Shown here: one piece after another, positions 12,117-30,200 of the stretch
Position numbering within the stretch: position 1 is the first letter of the stretch
Layout: each line of letters begins with the position of its first letter
Assembly (NCBI GenBank): GCA_032191485.1
Contig: JAVDOI010000005.1
Location: 3,190,501-3,254,500, forward strand
Origin: Leptoclinus maculatus
Lineage: Eukaryota > Chordata > Actinopteri > Perciformes > Stichaeidae
Direction: 5' to 3'
Length of the DNA stretch: 64,000 nt
Notes under the pieces: model-generated
What the model was told of the DNA's origin: nothing
Databases searched by the model: none
Seen by the model: only the letters and a program-made list of their open reading frames with translations
Translations under genes and position numbers: made by a program

Positions 12117-14140
12117 AACGGGCAGCAGGGGCCCAGCGCTGCCGCTGGCCACCAGCCAGTAACGCTAGCATGATAGCATGGTGGAATTAGCCCGCTAACA
12201 TTAGCTAGCTAACCAGCCATCCGCTAATTGTGTAAAATCAAACAACTTGATGCTTCAACTACACACTCTTGTCACACCATAAGGAAGCTCATTGTCTCCA
12301 GATTCATTAACACTGATTCACCAGATGTTGTGATGTGCTGACAGCTACATTTCCAGTACAAAGAAAGGAGAGAACAGGCTTGAGCTATGATTGTAATGCT
12401 ACAAAGGCTTCCTGAAAAAGTAAAAACGATAGACATTGTGGGGAGAGGAGAGGAGGGGGTCTGATTACAGGGCGATAACATTCTTTTATTTCATGACGTA
12501 GATTAGTCCCACACTGTTGAACTCTGCACAGTTGGAGATAAAGATCATTCTACAATAAGTATTAATATTATACAATTTCTAGAATTAGATGGTGGCAAAT
12601 AACATTGTTTGAAACTCGTGTGATCCAACGATTTCCAATAACCCCAGAGCATTGTAAAGTCAAAAAGTCATCATTTTTTGTAATAAGATATATGATGATT
12701 TCCAACATATTTGTATCCAATGAAACATTGCTGCTTCAGTCCATATTTGTTGGTCTTTCAAAAACGCTCGCTCCTCCAATTCACAGATTCTGCTATAAAG
12801 ATAACAATGTGGCAGTTACAGGCGCAGCTGGCGTTTAAAGGTAATGACACTTTGATTGGTTTTATTCATGTCACACCCAAAACACACCTATGATTAATTA
12901 ATTGATTAACTACCAAAAGTGGAGTTGGACACGTTATAAATGCACTTGCCCCATGCATTTCAGACCATGTGCTACAAATCGTTTCAATAGGGGCCATAGT
13001 GTGTGTGTGCGTTTGTTACATAGATGGAGCCGATGGATGATGTCTGGAATGTGAAAGAAAGATGAGGAAAGATGGACATGGATTTTATACTCGAAGAAAC
13101 TGAAACAAGCTGCAGGTTTTCAATCAAGCAACTATTGAAGCAAATATAAACACTTAAGCTTACTGCTGTGTGTGTGTGTGTGTGAGCGCTTTGACACCTC
13201 GTAGTGCAGAGACAGATGTGTGACAGCTGACGGAGGGAATCAAAGCAGACAGAGGAGCAGAGAAAACTGCTCGTACAACATAAAGATACTCAGCAGTCGC
13301 TCCGGGGCTTATTGAAGCACAGCCAAACATCTCAGCACATCTTCCTTGTACATTCCACTTCACTGGATATTTCCACTGTGTCTGCTCACATGCCTCTTTT
13401 CATTCTCTTTCTGCTCATAAGATACCTCTTGGAGCTGTGAGACAAAAATGACAGCATTAGTACCGTGTGCTGTGTGCTGACACAATCCTTCATGTAAAGA
13501 CAGGTCTGGACTGTGGATACACACCGGCACATGATCCCTGTATTGTCTGAACATCACTCTGTTCTTTCACAGTGAGTGCTTTGTGACAGCCTCTGCTGTG
13601 GTTTCTAACACTTTTCCTTATTTACTCTTACTTTAGCTATCAAGTGTGTCTTGTCAGCTGATTGGAGTCATTAATGTGACGTCTCTGAGGCAGATGTGAA
13701 AGTTACAGCAGGGAAATCCATTATCAGGTCCTCAGACGTGAACTGGTTGTCAACATGTGCTCTGCCTCTGCAGATCCTATGCTGGTCACTGCTTTGAACA
13801 GGGTGTGTTTCTTTGTCTATGTAAAGCAATATATATGTCTAATAATATATATAATCCCAAGATACTAACAGACCACAGCCACTCCATGACTTTTCCAGAC
13901 ACATTTTCATTAATTTCAGAAACTGGCAGGTCTTTTGGTGGGCTTATGTCTTCTATTCTCACAGATCTTTCAGTCCAATACTTCTATCCTTTGGTCTTTT
14001 CTGCTGACTCCACTGTTGACCTGTAGAGAGGGTAGACAGCCAGTTGCCTCCAACCACATGCCTATCGCACCTAGCTTAACTTAAAGAGACCTTTACAGAT
14101 TCAAGCTCTCTCCATGTAACAAGCTGGCTTAATCTGAACT
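12117..14140. other. No gene recognised; short GT run at 13167-13184
   Basis: Only short chance frames and a small (TG) run. No exon or RNA gene could be supported. Confidence 0.45.
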
Positions 14141-14627
14141 ATAGACTGTATAGCAGAAGTGGACGTGGTCACCATGACATCACCCACTGGTCTGTGTACT
14201 GCACTATGAAAAATAATTTTTTAGACAACCAAAATGTTACAATTAACTGCAATGGAGTGAAAACACTGTGAAAGGGTTAAAGTTGTCAGACAAAAACACT
14301 CCAGAACGGACAACGCAGTGGCAGAGACCTGTCAATCACTGTGTAGTCCCGCCCTAAAGCATCCCCTGCTTTATGGTCTATTTGACTCTAAATGGACCAT
14401 CATTTACTAAATGAACATCATGCTGTATTGAAGAAGACTTGAAACTAGAGATTGAGACCATAAACTCATGTTTACAATGTTTACTGAGGTAATAAATCAA
14501 GAGAGAAGTAGAGTCATTTTCTCATAGACTTCTATACAACCAGAGGAGTCGCCCCCTGGTGGTCACTAGAGAGAATGCAGCTTTAAGACATTGGCTTCAT
14601 TTTGTAGACCCGGAGGTTGCCGCCTGA
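14141..14627 (+). repeat. MITE-like dispersed repeat, copy A
   Basis: Begins near ATAGACTGTATAGCAGAAGT and ends near CGGAGGTTGCCGCCTGA. Its right part (14402-14562) appears identical by eye over 161 bases to 15690-15850 in copy B, while the left parts have diverged. A third copy lies inverted at about 61350-61812. No coding frame, so probably a non-autonomous DNA element; family not named. Confidence 0.7.
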
Positions 14628-15330
14628 TCAGGACCCTCTTTGAACCTGTGGCCCCTAATTTCTCCTAGCAGACATGCATGCAGGAAGAGGTGGCTTTTAA
14701 ATGGTCATGACTAGCCATTCTTTCAGCTCTACACATGGCCACTGGCTGCAGGTTCTTTCTCTTTCATTACCCCAAATGAATCACTTAATGAGGGTTCACA
14801 GGATGATGGAGATCCTGACTTATGCTTTAAAAGAGAAGCGAGGAATCTCTCCTGTCTCTCTCTGTGCCTCTATACTGTTCTAGTGTGATGGCTTCATTGT
14901 CTGGGATTAAGGGAACATTTGAGAGTGATGAACCCATCAAAGGAGTTTCTATCTTCTCTCAGCCTCGTTGTCTCTCTCTACTTTTCCTCGCTCTCTCGTC
15001 TCTCTCCTAGGGTTCAGAGAAGAACCTTGACAGATTGCGGCCGGTGAGCTGCAGATAGCCAGTCCTGGTTTCACTGACATTAGTATTTCACTGCCGGTAG
15101 CAGCAATAATGATTTACCTGCAGTAAGTACCGATCCCAAGTATCCCTGTCTTTTTCAAATGTGATTCGTCACATTAAACCTGGCTGTCTGAATCAAATGT
15201 TTGTATTGGGGAAAGTTTTCAATTCTATTTTACTATTCAGTTTTTTACACAATTTCATTATCAGTATTATATCAGTGTGCGTCTGCCAGGGCTTTAAGAG
15301 TGCTGCTGCTAATAATCACTGTGTGCTTTG
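14628..15330. other. Spacer between the two direct MITE-like copies, no gene recognised
   Basis: About 700 bases with a pyrimidine-rich patch near 14950-15010. A CTCTCCTAG followed by GGTTC is acceptor-like, but no open coding block follows. Confidence 0.4.
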
Positions 15331-15906
15331 GATGGACTGTATATAAGAAGTAAACGTAGTCACCGTGACGTCACTCATTGATTTGTGGATAGTGGTTTTG
15401 AAGCTTTGAATTTTGCATTTTGGCTGTCTCCATCTTGGCTTTTGGCTGCCGCCATCCTTGTTTTTTTGCAACCAAAAGTGACACGAGATGGTGGAGCAAG
15501 TACAACCAAACGCTGTATGAGATTTTGTTACAATTAACTTTCCTGAAGTGAAAACACACACTGAGAGGGTTAAAATTGTAAGATGAAAAAACAGACAACT
15601 CCCAGAATGGACAATGTTGTGAGGTACAAGGTAGCTCCGCCCTAAAGCATACCCTGTTTTATGGTCTGTTTGACTCTAAATGGACCATAATTTACTAAAT
15701 GAACATCATGCTGTATTGAAGAAGACTTGAAACTAGAGATTGAGACCATAAACTCATGTTTACAATGTTTACTGAGGTAATAAATCAAGAGAGAAGTAGA
15801 GTCATTTTCTCATAGACTTCTATACAACCAGAGGAGTCGCCCCCTGGTGGACATTAGAAAGAATGCAGCTTTAAGGGGCTTTTCAGAACCAGAGGTTGCC
15901 GTCTAG
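15331..15906 (+). repeat. MITE-like dispersed repeat, copy B
   Basis: Begins near GATGGACTGTATATAAGAAG and ends near AGAGGTTGCCGTCTAG. It is longer than copy A because it keeps an internal block (about 15385-15545) that is largely missing there. It shares the 161-base identical segment with copy A. Confidence 0.7.
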
Positions 15907-18900
15907 TGCTTTGTAGATGAGAGAAAGGTAGGGCTGTTGACACAATAAGGCAGAATGTCTCTGACTGATTGACTGACTCCTCACTGTCGCAGTGCTTTCT
16001 GGTCATAAACCAAGGTATCGGATAAATGTCCGACCAAATCATTCTAACAGCTGTTGAGACATTTCATTCTGAATCAGCTATGTAGGATGGCACCAGAGTG
16101 GAAGTTAGGGAATTATCAAAGTTGTTATTACACGTTTCTACCCAATTTGGTCCTAATTCATCGAATAGGATGATTTTTGACTTGATGGTGGTGCAACTGG
16201 AAAAGTAAATAGATCACTAGGATCCATCATTTGAGTACCAAATTTCATGCCAATCCATCCAATATTCAAAACATTTGAGTCCTGACCAAAGTGGTGGGCT
16301 AACTGACAATCAGACCAACCAACTGAACTGTTTGAGCATGTCCCAGCTTTCTTTTCTTTGACATCACAAAACACCGAACAAGTGTCGGAGGCTGATGTGT
16401 GGAAGCATCAGACCAGATCCTGAAAAAAAACTGAAGCACTCTTAAAACACCTCTCTGACATTTCAGATGGAAAATACACACAAATTGCAACTCAAACTTG
16501 TTCTTCTGTCAGTTGTTTGACACTGTTACTGAGGAAAATTGCTGTTAGAGTACCACCCTCCTCCCCCACCTGCCCACCCCTCCACCTCCACAACCCAAAG
16601 TGCACATTAACCCTAGTCTGAGTGGAAAGAGGGGCAGAGATGTGTGGTAAGTGACACACATGCTGACCTTCAAACTGTTTAAGACATCAGGCTGGTAGTC
16701 CACTCTTACTGGACTTCTCCAGCACGTAAGCACTATTGTCTGTGACTCACTTTTCTGGAATTTGACAAATATATTCAACTAGTTTGGGGGGATTATTTTA
16801 CAATTTCACCAATTCAGTTTTTGTAGCTCAGTAATTTCCCACTTTATATTAGAGTAAATACATGTATTATTTTAGCTGCACTCACTCACTCACTTCTACA
16901 CTGCTGGCACTTCTTGATAAAGAGCTAAATCGTGTGTGCATCACCCTAAAATTTGAAGGTGCATACATTTATATGATAAGACTATATCCACAATGCAAAT
17001 TCATTTAAAGAATATAAATTATGAAATCACATCATCATCCCTTGATTGGTCTGAAAGGACATGAAGGAAATATAGCCTGTAGCCTGTAAATCTCAGCTAA
17101 CATAGCTCCTGACTGAGGACAGGTGGTGCTTTCTGTACCTTCTTTTAAAGAATGACCAGATTTTTCTTCACCTTGCCTTGGGGATATCAAAAGGAATTGG
17201 GTGTTTTGGTAACTCTAAACTGTGATAGTGGTGGTGAAAAAATCACTGACATAAGATTCCCACAGCTCTCTTTTGCCATTATGAAATGTGATGGCATGCG
17301 ATCACAAGTCATGACTAGCCAGCGATCCAGAGGGCTCAACAACCTAATTGAGGGATGATTACACTGATACTGGCCAACTACCTTGCAAAGCAAAACTATG
17401 CCTATATTTCTCAAATGCAATAAAGTGTGTATCACTAATTGCATTTCATTTTCACACGTTTGAAAAAGGGATTCATACTCTACTAACCACTTTAACAGCT
17501 GTAGCCAACATGAGCAGAGTGCTGTGTGTGATCAACCTGCTGCTGCCAACTGATTTAATCCTGCAACTTTTGGAAGAAACCAATACCATAGCGAGAGGTG
17601 GTGTTATGGGGTAGTTAGAAAAATGCATTTGACTCTAATATAAAATGATCACAACTGTGTAACTTACTGTGTATGTAAGTTAACAAAATATAAAAAATGC
17701 AGCTATGAAAAATCTGTTGAGCATGAAGCGTCTTTCGTATTGAGCACCTTTAATGAAAAAGATGTAAATGGCATTGCTCTGCTGTTACCATATTACAGAA
17801 AAACAAATTATACCACCAAGATATTCTCATAACCAAGTTGCTACTTAATTATTAGTTACTATTAATTAACCTATTATTTCACAACACATTAATCTGCCAA
17901 TTATGTTTTGGTTTAATTCTGTAACGGTTTGTCTATAACATGAAACTTGTATGGTGAAGCGAAATGTTAGCAAAGAGTGAATGATCATTAAATTGATTAT
18001 TAAAATAGTTGCCAAATAATTTTTCAGTCCATCATAATTTAATTTACGTTTTTTCTTGTGCCAAGTTGTTAAAACTACTACTACCATCATTGTGTTGTAT
18101 ATTGTCCTCATAAAACCACAAAGCAAGGTAAATACTGAACATAATTAATGGCTAAGTTTCCTTGTTCTTCCTCTAGAATCTCATTATGGCCAATTTCAGA
18201 GATCTTGTGATAGTTGATGGCTTTGGTGAAGTTCATTCCATGCCTCCTACCTGATATGTTCACTACATATACTCACAAGTGTTTATGTCTGAGGATGTGC
18301 TACCAAGGATTAGTGTGGGATGTTTTTACTTGGCACATGTGCTCAGCTGGGTTCACAACACAGTTTTTATGTGGCCTTCTCACATTTCCTCTCTTGTCCT
18401 CCCAGGGGATCTCTCACGCTGTTTAAAGAACAACTTGAGACACCTGGTGTCTTCAGCGTAACACAATAACAAAGGTACCCAACCAACAGCCTGAGGATGA
18501 GCATGAGACACTTTCCAATGTCCGACAGGCAGATTATTGGCATGACGGATTGGAAACATTGCAAACCCCCTAATCCTGTCTTTTGTTCTGTAGAGAACTG
18601 ATCTCCTGGCTGTGGGTCCATGTGAGTGCAGACGGCAGTAACCATGACAAATCGCTGTACATGTGTCGAGTTATGCACTAAAGACTGGTGGCCAAGTGAA
18701 AACAACAGCCAGAGGTTTAGAGTTGTGCGGTTGAATGCTGCTATCAGTATTTGTGCTAAGCTTTTTTCAGTCCGTCTCTTCTGAGTCAGGGGAAGACAGA
18801 AAACTAGAGGCCTTCCCAAAATTCTGGAGCGTTCCTTAAAGTTTCCCATCATGATAACCTAAAATAATGCTTAAAATAGACGAGATGGAACTGAAGTATT

Positions 18901-19689
18901 TCTTCAAAATCAAAACAAATACTACAGCTACAACTTAATAATATACATTTGTAGTTAAGTAAGCTCTGCAAACATCACACCACCACTTCTCCTTGTATTC
19001 CTTAATTCCTTGTATGTGTAACGTACTTGGCAATAAACGGTTCTGATTCTGTTTATTGTTCTCGCTCAGAACACACTGACACCATTAAACACACTGCTAT
19101 AATCAGCATGACTTGCTCTTGCAGTGATAGCAGTATCTTTGATGTCCATCACAGATAAATATCCATAAGCATTCTTAGAAATCACAAAACAAGACACTTG
19201 TTATGACTACATTTTTTCCCCTCATGAACCCTAACCCTCATGATCACATATTCCATGTTCCAGCATGGACACATGAACCCACTAGGGGACCCTGGGACAT
19301 ATGTTTGCTGTTGGGCCTCACCTGACTCGCCACCAGAAACGAAACCAGTGCTCCAGTCTGTTCGGCTTGTTTGAATCAGAGTGACATTGATACTTTTGGT
19401 TCATTTTCTATTTAGTCTGGTTCGGTTTCACAGTGCCCAAACTAAATGAAAATAGATAATTTGCTGAGGTGTGTGCATGAAGGAGTGCATTTATCCTTTT
19501 CCATCTCGAGAGCTGCCACTTCTATATGCAGGGAAACGCAAACTTTGAAATATTCCAGTTCTCTCACTTTGACTCTGCAACGATCCCTTTATCTCCAATG
19601 CCTTTTGTAACAAGCTCCTGTTGCCACCTTGGGCTCTCTCAGCACAATGACACTAGTACACTCAAATAGCGCAGCTTAACGTTCTTTAT
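15907..19689. other. No gene recognised; old repeat pieces
   Basis: The stretch around 16160-16330 (ATGCCAATCCATCCAATATT and nearby) resembles a dispersed fish repeat. The piece near 19012-19052, ending CAATAAACGGTTCTGATTCT, looks like a LINE 3' tail. The 161-residue minus-strand frame at 18367-18852 has no recognisable domain and is probably chance. Confidence 0.4.
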
Positions 19690-19960
19690 TATTGTTACAG
19701 CTCAGGCTGGTCTCGGCCGTGCGCTCTCCTGCAGTGCCTCCGAGCGCACCCGCCGTGTATGCTTCTGTCGGGATGGTCTGTCGTCCTCTCCGTCGCTCTG
19801 CCAGCCTGTCTCCTGCTCGCATTTTCCTCTCGCTCCTCCGTCACTACTAGTGTGTTTGTATGGGAGAGAGACACGATCAAAGATTGGCTTCATCTGCGGC
19901 TAATTAATCCTTTTCCCGGCACCGTTCCTTGAACCACTCCCGCACTTTGTCGCCTCTGCA
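19690..19960. other. GC- and CpG-rich segment of unknown nature
   Basis: Markedly richer in CG than its surroundings (GGTCTCGGCCGTGCGCTCTC, GCCTCCGAGCGCACCCGCCG). It could be a small CpG island or a GC-rich mobile element piece. The following CATCTGCGGCTAATTAATCC looks to me like text recurring in fish genomes, which favours a repeat. No open coding region is convincing. Confidence 0.4.
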
Positions 19961-25254
<5,294 letters not shown>

Positions 25255-25880
25255 CCCTCTCCAAAGCTCTCGGGGCCGCCGACCTACGGGAGAATTGCGC
25301 CATAGCGGTTGTGTATTGGGCCAGTGTAGAGCCCCTGGTTGGTCGATTTCTTCGAATGACACATCTATGCACGTGTCTGGATGTGGCCAATCGACTGGCG
25401 TCAACGGAATTTTCAGGAAGTCTTTAGTTTTCCGAAAAATGCCGATCTAAGCCGGCGGACCAGTGCGTAAATGCCCGAGGCTGCCTCGCTGGAATGTGGT
25501 CCCCCGAGCTCATTTGACCCCCCCCTTCCTTTTTTCCCCAACTTTATTAGACTGTAAACGAATGACAAAAGGCGAAACAGCAGTCTAAAAGGAGTTTAAG
25601 GACATCGTTTTATGATTTTGCTTCAAAATTGTGAGTACCAAACCAGAATTCTTCTGCAGTGTGATGGCTGCTCGGGGGTGCTCTACACCGGGTAACGTTT
25701 GAAGTGTTTCCCGGAGAGGAAATCTGAAATGTACATTCGAAGCGTGGTCGAATGCTATTGTTGCTAAGTAGGTAGCTTTAGCGTGGACGGTGAAGGAACG
25801 TCTTTTGAGGGACTATTCCGGCCGCATATGTCGGGCAAATGAATGCGAAAAAGTGACGAAATTTAGCAGGAGGCTAGCAA
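25255..25880 (+). promoter_or_regulatory. CpG-rich segment, candidate promoter / noncoding first exon
   Basis: CpG dinucleotides are frequent here (CTCGGGGCCGCCGACC, TAAGCCGGCGGACC, GGCCGCATATGTCGGGC), unlike the AT-rich surroundings. A CCAAT-containing stretch (GTGGCCAATCGACTGG) lies near 25382. A strong splice-donor-like sequence, AATT followed by GTGAGTAC, is at about 25628. It lies 25 kb upstream of the first cemip coding exon on the same strand, so it could hold the cemip start site. That is inference; a mobile-element leader is the alternative, since a decayed helicase fragment lies on the other side of the BEL insertion. Confidence 0.35.
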
Positions 25881-26348
25881 GATTGTCGTGGATCGTGTTT
25901 TATTGTGTTTTGAGTGTGTAAAGTGTTACACATGCTTCTGTTCATGTGAAATTCTTCGTTCAAACGGTATGCTGCATGGTTGTGGAAATATTATATTTGT
26001 TACTGAAAATTGCATTCTGCGGTTCTGCTTGGTACTGTTCGGCCCAGATGGTTTTAACAGAACAACATATTTTAAAACCGTTTTTTTTACCTTTTGCTTC
26101 ATCCGGTCTGTTTGTTATTGTGTTTAACCAAGTCTCGTTCAAGGAAAAGTCTCACTCTGAAATCTCGTGAGATGTGACTTGTTGCCAATAGACAGCGGTG
26201 GAATTGTGAGTGCAAGTTGGAGGAAGAGTGCTGTGTTGGAATACCTTGCATGGCAGTGAGAGTCTAATAATATCACGAGATTACGTGAGAATCGTGGGAT
26301 CACAAGATCAAACAAAAATCCATCTTGTCAGGCTGTAATGCCGTAATG
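25881..26348. other. Left host flank of the BEL/Pao insertion
   Basis: No gene recognised. It contains several CGAGA/TCTCGTGAGA-type words. Removing the retrotransposon joins this text to 32640 onward. Confidence 0.4.
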
Positions 26349-26353
26349 CGTTG
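26349..26353. repeat. Target-site duplication, left (CGTTG)
   Basis: CGTTG lies immediately before the 5' LTR and is repeated immediately after the 3' LTR. Five bases is the usual size for BEL/Pao insertions. Confidence 0.85.
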
Positions 26354-26713
26354 TGTAAGAGCCATTTTGTAGTTTTTGTTTTGGTACAACCTCCCACCAC
26401 ATGGGGGCGTAGTGGCGGTGTGAATCAGGCCACAGGTAATATAATCAGTGGGTTCATTGGAAACAGGTGGTTGCTAATAGGCAGAAGCAAACAGTTTTTG
26501 ACCGTGCACACCGTGCACACTGTATGAATATAATTGTTATGATTTTTGGTTTATGTAAAGAAAATGGATTACAGCAGAGAAAGTGGTTGGCCTCTGTTTA
26601 TATAGAAAATAAATGCCTATATTGGAAACTGGACTTCGTTATTTGTGGCACGCGTCAGAACAAACATTTCAGCAACCATAGTGACTTTTTATTGGGAAGC
26701 AACGGTCACTACA
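26354..26713 (+). repeat. BEL/Pao 5' LTR
   Basis: 360 bases, TGT...ACA ends, with a TATA-like TTTATATA at 26597 and AATAAA at 26608-26613. It matches 32275-32634 at every base I compared. Confidence 0.93.
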
Positions 26714-26819
26714 ATAAGTCAAAAACTGCTTCATTGAGGGAGCGTGGGAGCTCTTCTGGCGTTTGACTACGTTCCGGGACCAGCAGCTGTAGGCTACTCA
26801 TCATCTTGTCTTTTGGACC

Positions 26820-27025
26820 GGAGCTGTTGGAGCGCCGGGGGCAGTCGGTGAGGCGGCGGAGCTGGTGGAGCCAGGAGCTGGTTGGAGCGCCGGAGAGTCG
26901 GTGAAGCTGCGGAGCTGGTTGGAGCGCACAGGAGCTGGTTGGAGCGCCGGAGAGTCGGTGAAGCTGCGGAGCTGGTGGAGCCCACCGGAGCTGGTTGGAG
27001 AGCACAGGAGCAGGTTGGAGCGCGG
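26820..27025 (+). repeat. Tandem repeat in the BEL leader (57-bp period)
   Basis: The unit beginning CAGGAGCTGGTTGGAGCGCC starts at 26872 and again at 26929. Each contains shorter GGAGCTGGTTGGAGCGC-like sub-units, and partial units continue to about 27025. Both strands stay open across it, but no function is evident. It sits between the LTR and the gag start. Confidence 0.8.
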
Positions 27026-27225
27026 TTGTCTCACGGACAAAAAAGAACGTAAGAACAACTGTAGGCCGTTCAACGCCAAGGTATGTGTAGCGCTACCTCC
27101 AACAAAGGAGTGGCCATTGTTGTAATTGTGCACACATGACTTTGTGCGTAAAATCCAACGCATTGGTGGTGACAGTATGAATGAACGAAGCGCGTATTCA
27201 CAAAATTGAATTTGCATAACTGACA

Positions 27226-30200
27226 ATGAAAGAAGATCAAGCTGCCGATTCTGAACTCTTAACCGAGACAGAGCCTCGGGTTGAATCTGGTGATGTGGAC
27301 TACACTGTAAAAAAGCGGACTGTTAAATTGACAGAAAAGGCACTTATGGAAAAAATTGTCAACTTGCAAAAACAAAGAAAGGTGAAATTCCAAAGAGCAC
27401 ACAATCTCAAAGAGATAATTGTAGATTTGATGGGTGATACAGGTTATGTAATAGAGGTAAAAGGTACATTTGAAAAATATAATGTTCTCTGTGGTGAAGC
27501 AAAAGAAATACATGAAGTGTTGATGGGGTTGTTACCTAAAGAGGAGGTGGAAAATCATGAAATGTGGTATAAAGTAAAGATGCTCAGTGTCAATGACTTT
27601 ATTGCTGATGTAAATAAATGGTTGTTTTGCAATGAAAGTCACCTCAAAAATGAAGGTGTCGATCCTCATAATGAGGGGGTTAATGTGGAGCCTCAGGACA
27701 GCATTTCAAATATTGAATCAAATACTTCCAACAAGTGCTCAGGTCGAAAAAGTAATGTCTCAAGAAGCAGCAAGTCTACAACATCATCTGCACGGCTTCA
27801 AACGGAGGCAGAAAAGGCTGCACTCATGGCACGGGCTGCAGCGCTACAGAAAAAGCATGTCTTGGAGGAACAAGCGGAAGAGCTGAGGAGGAAAAAGCAT
27901 GTCTTGGAGGAACAAGCGGAACAGCTGAGGAGGACAAAAGAGCAACACGAAATGGACACTGAAATAGCAGCAACTACAGCAAAACTAGCAGTATTGAATG
28001 CCTCGTGTCATAGCAGTGTTTCAAATGCACATTCGGATGGAATGGAATCCTATTTCAAAAAAGGAGCAAAACTCAACCCTCATGCTGAACAATACAACCC
28101 ACAGCAAAAAGAGTCATCTCGGCAGAAATATTCATGGTCTGCCAACACTAAGGCAACAGTGGAAAAACAAGTGGAAGCGGACAAGTATGAAAGTAAAGGT
28201 GCAACTATGCAGACAAACTTCAAGTGGCAAACTTCTGAACAAATAAAATCACATCAATCAGATGTAAATCCTGGTGGTCAGCAAGCAACACAATCCCAAG
28301 GCAATCCTCAAGTACCTGGAGATCTCTACAGTCTGTTACAAAGACAGAATGAAGTAACAGCACTCCTTGTACAGACACAGAACTCTCAGTTCCTACCACA
28401 CAGAGAAATTCCTGTTTTCGACGGAGATCCGCTCAAATTTAGAACATTCATCAGAGCTTTCGAACATTGTGTGGAAGCTAAAACAAACAGAGGAGATTGT
28501 TTGTATTATCTTGAGCAATTCACTAGGGGGCAGCCTAGAGAGCTGGTGCGTAGCTGCCAGCACATGGCTCCAGAAAGAGGTTATGCTGTGGCCAAAGACC
28601 TTCTTGGAAAACATTTTGGAAGTGAAATAAAGGTCACAGCTGCCTATGTGGATAAAATCATTGGATGGCCTGCTGTTAAAGCAGAAGATGTTAAAGGGCT
28701 ACAAGCATATGCATTGTGTTTACGAGAGTGTTGCAACGCTATGAAGGAATTGCAATATTTAGACGAACTCAATATGCCAGCAAACATGAAAACAATAATG
28801 CAGAAACTTCCTTACAAGCTCAGAGAGAAATGGAGAGTGACTGCGTGTGACATCTCTGAAACCAAAGGTCGCAGATCTGGCTTTAAAGACATTATCAAGT
28901 TCATAGAGTACCAAGTCAAGATCGTTTCGGATCCAATCTTTGGCGACATTCAAGACACTCAAGGTGGTGTAAATAAAGGAGGCAACAAGGCAAAGTCGGA
29001 GCAAAAGTCGCAGTTCAAAAGAAACTTCGCAACTGCTGTCTTTATGCCTACCGAACCAGCTGTGAATACATCCAAGAAAAGCATTCAGACTCAAACGCAA
29101 AGTATGTCACCTACAACTTCAAATGTTGGTTCCTGTCTGTATTGTATGCGTGGACACGCATTGGATCATTGTCCACAATTGCAGAAAAGAACTCATCGGG
29201 AAAAATTGGACTTTCTGAAAGAGAAAAGAGTTTGCTTTGGTTGCCTGCGCATAGGACACATGAGCAAGGATTGCAATAAACGCATATCTTGCAAAGTTTG
29301 CAACCAAAGTCATCCCAGCATTCTTCACATTGAGAAAAAGGAAAGAAGCAAAGGCGAAGATCAGCCAAAGGAATTGTCGGTGAGTGGCACGGCTGTCTCT
29401 ACTTGTGGTCATATAGGGGCCGGGGGCAGTAACGGCATCCTTTCAATCTTACCTGTCAATGTTAAGTGTACAAAGGGAAACAAAATCGTGCAAACTTATG
29501 CATTTCTGGATCCAGGAAGTACTGACACTTTCTGTTCTGAAAGTCTAATGGAAAGGCTGAACATCAAAGGAAGAAAAACTAAGATTAATCTACGTACAAT
29601 GGGTCACAGTACTACTGTACCAAGTTGCATTGTCAAAGGTTTGGAAATCTCTGAATTTGCTGGCAAGCAGTTTTTTGAGCTTCCTAGTATGTTCACTCAG
29701 AAGGAAATGCCAGTGTCGACAAACAATATCATTCCTGAAGAAGAGTTGTCTAAGTGGACTTACCTGAAAGATGTAAACATTCCCCGTATTAATGCTGATG
29801 TTGATTTGTTGATTGGCACAAACGCCTCAAAGTTAATGGAACCGTGGGAAGTGATCAACAGCCGAGGAGAGGGACCATATGCAGTAAGAACTCTACTGGG
29901 CTGGGTGATTAATGGACCTCTTCATGGAAACAGTGCAAAGCAGTGTGAGAGTGGTTACCCTGCTGTTACTGTTAATCGGATTAGTGTTGACAAATTGGAA
30001 GAACTGTTGATAAGACAGTACAATCAGGATTTTAGTGAAAATCTATCTAATGACAAAGAGGAGATGTCGATAGAAGAAAGAAAGTTTATGGAAATAGTGA
30101 AAGGTTCAGTAAAACTTAAAGATGGCCAGTACAATATTAAGTTGCCTTTCAAGACACCCCATGTAAACATGCCAAACAACTTTTCTGTTGCTAAACAGCG

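Noticed and set aside
18367..18852. 161-residue minus-strand frame as a gene
   Set aside because: No recognisable motif. Its length is possible by chance in 64 kb, and it lacks splice or promoter context.
25946..26170. 74-residue + strand frame between the CpG-rich segment and the BEL element
   Set aside because: Looks hydrophobic, but overlaps other frames and lacks any domain or splice support.
26467..26766. Identical short frames in both LTRs (also 32388-32690) as genes
   Set aside because: They lie within the LTRs and are duplicated only because the LTRs are. No known protein motif.
26801..27226. Minus-strand frames with repeated LRSFTDSPALQPAP residues
   Set aside because: Antisense reading of the tandem repeats in the BEL leader.
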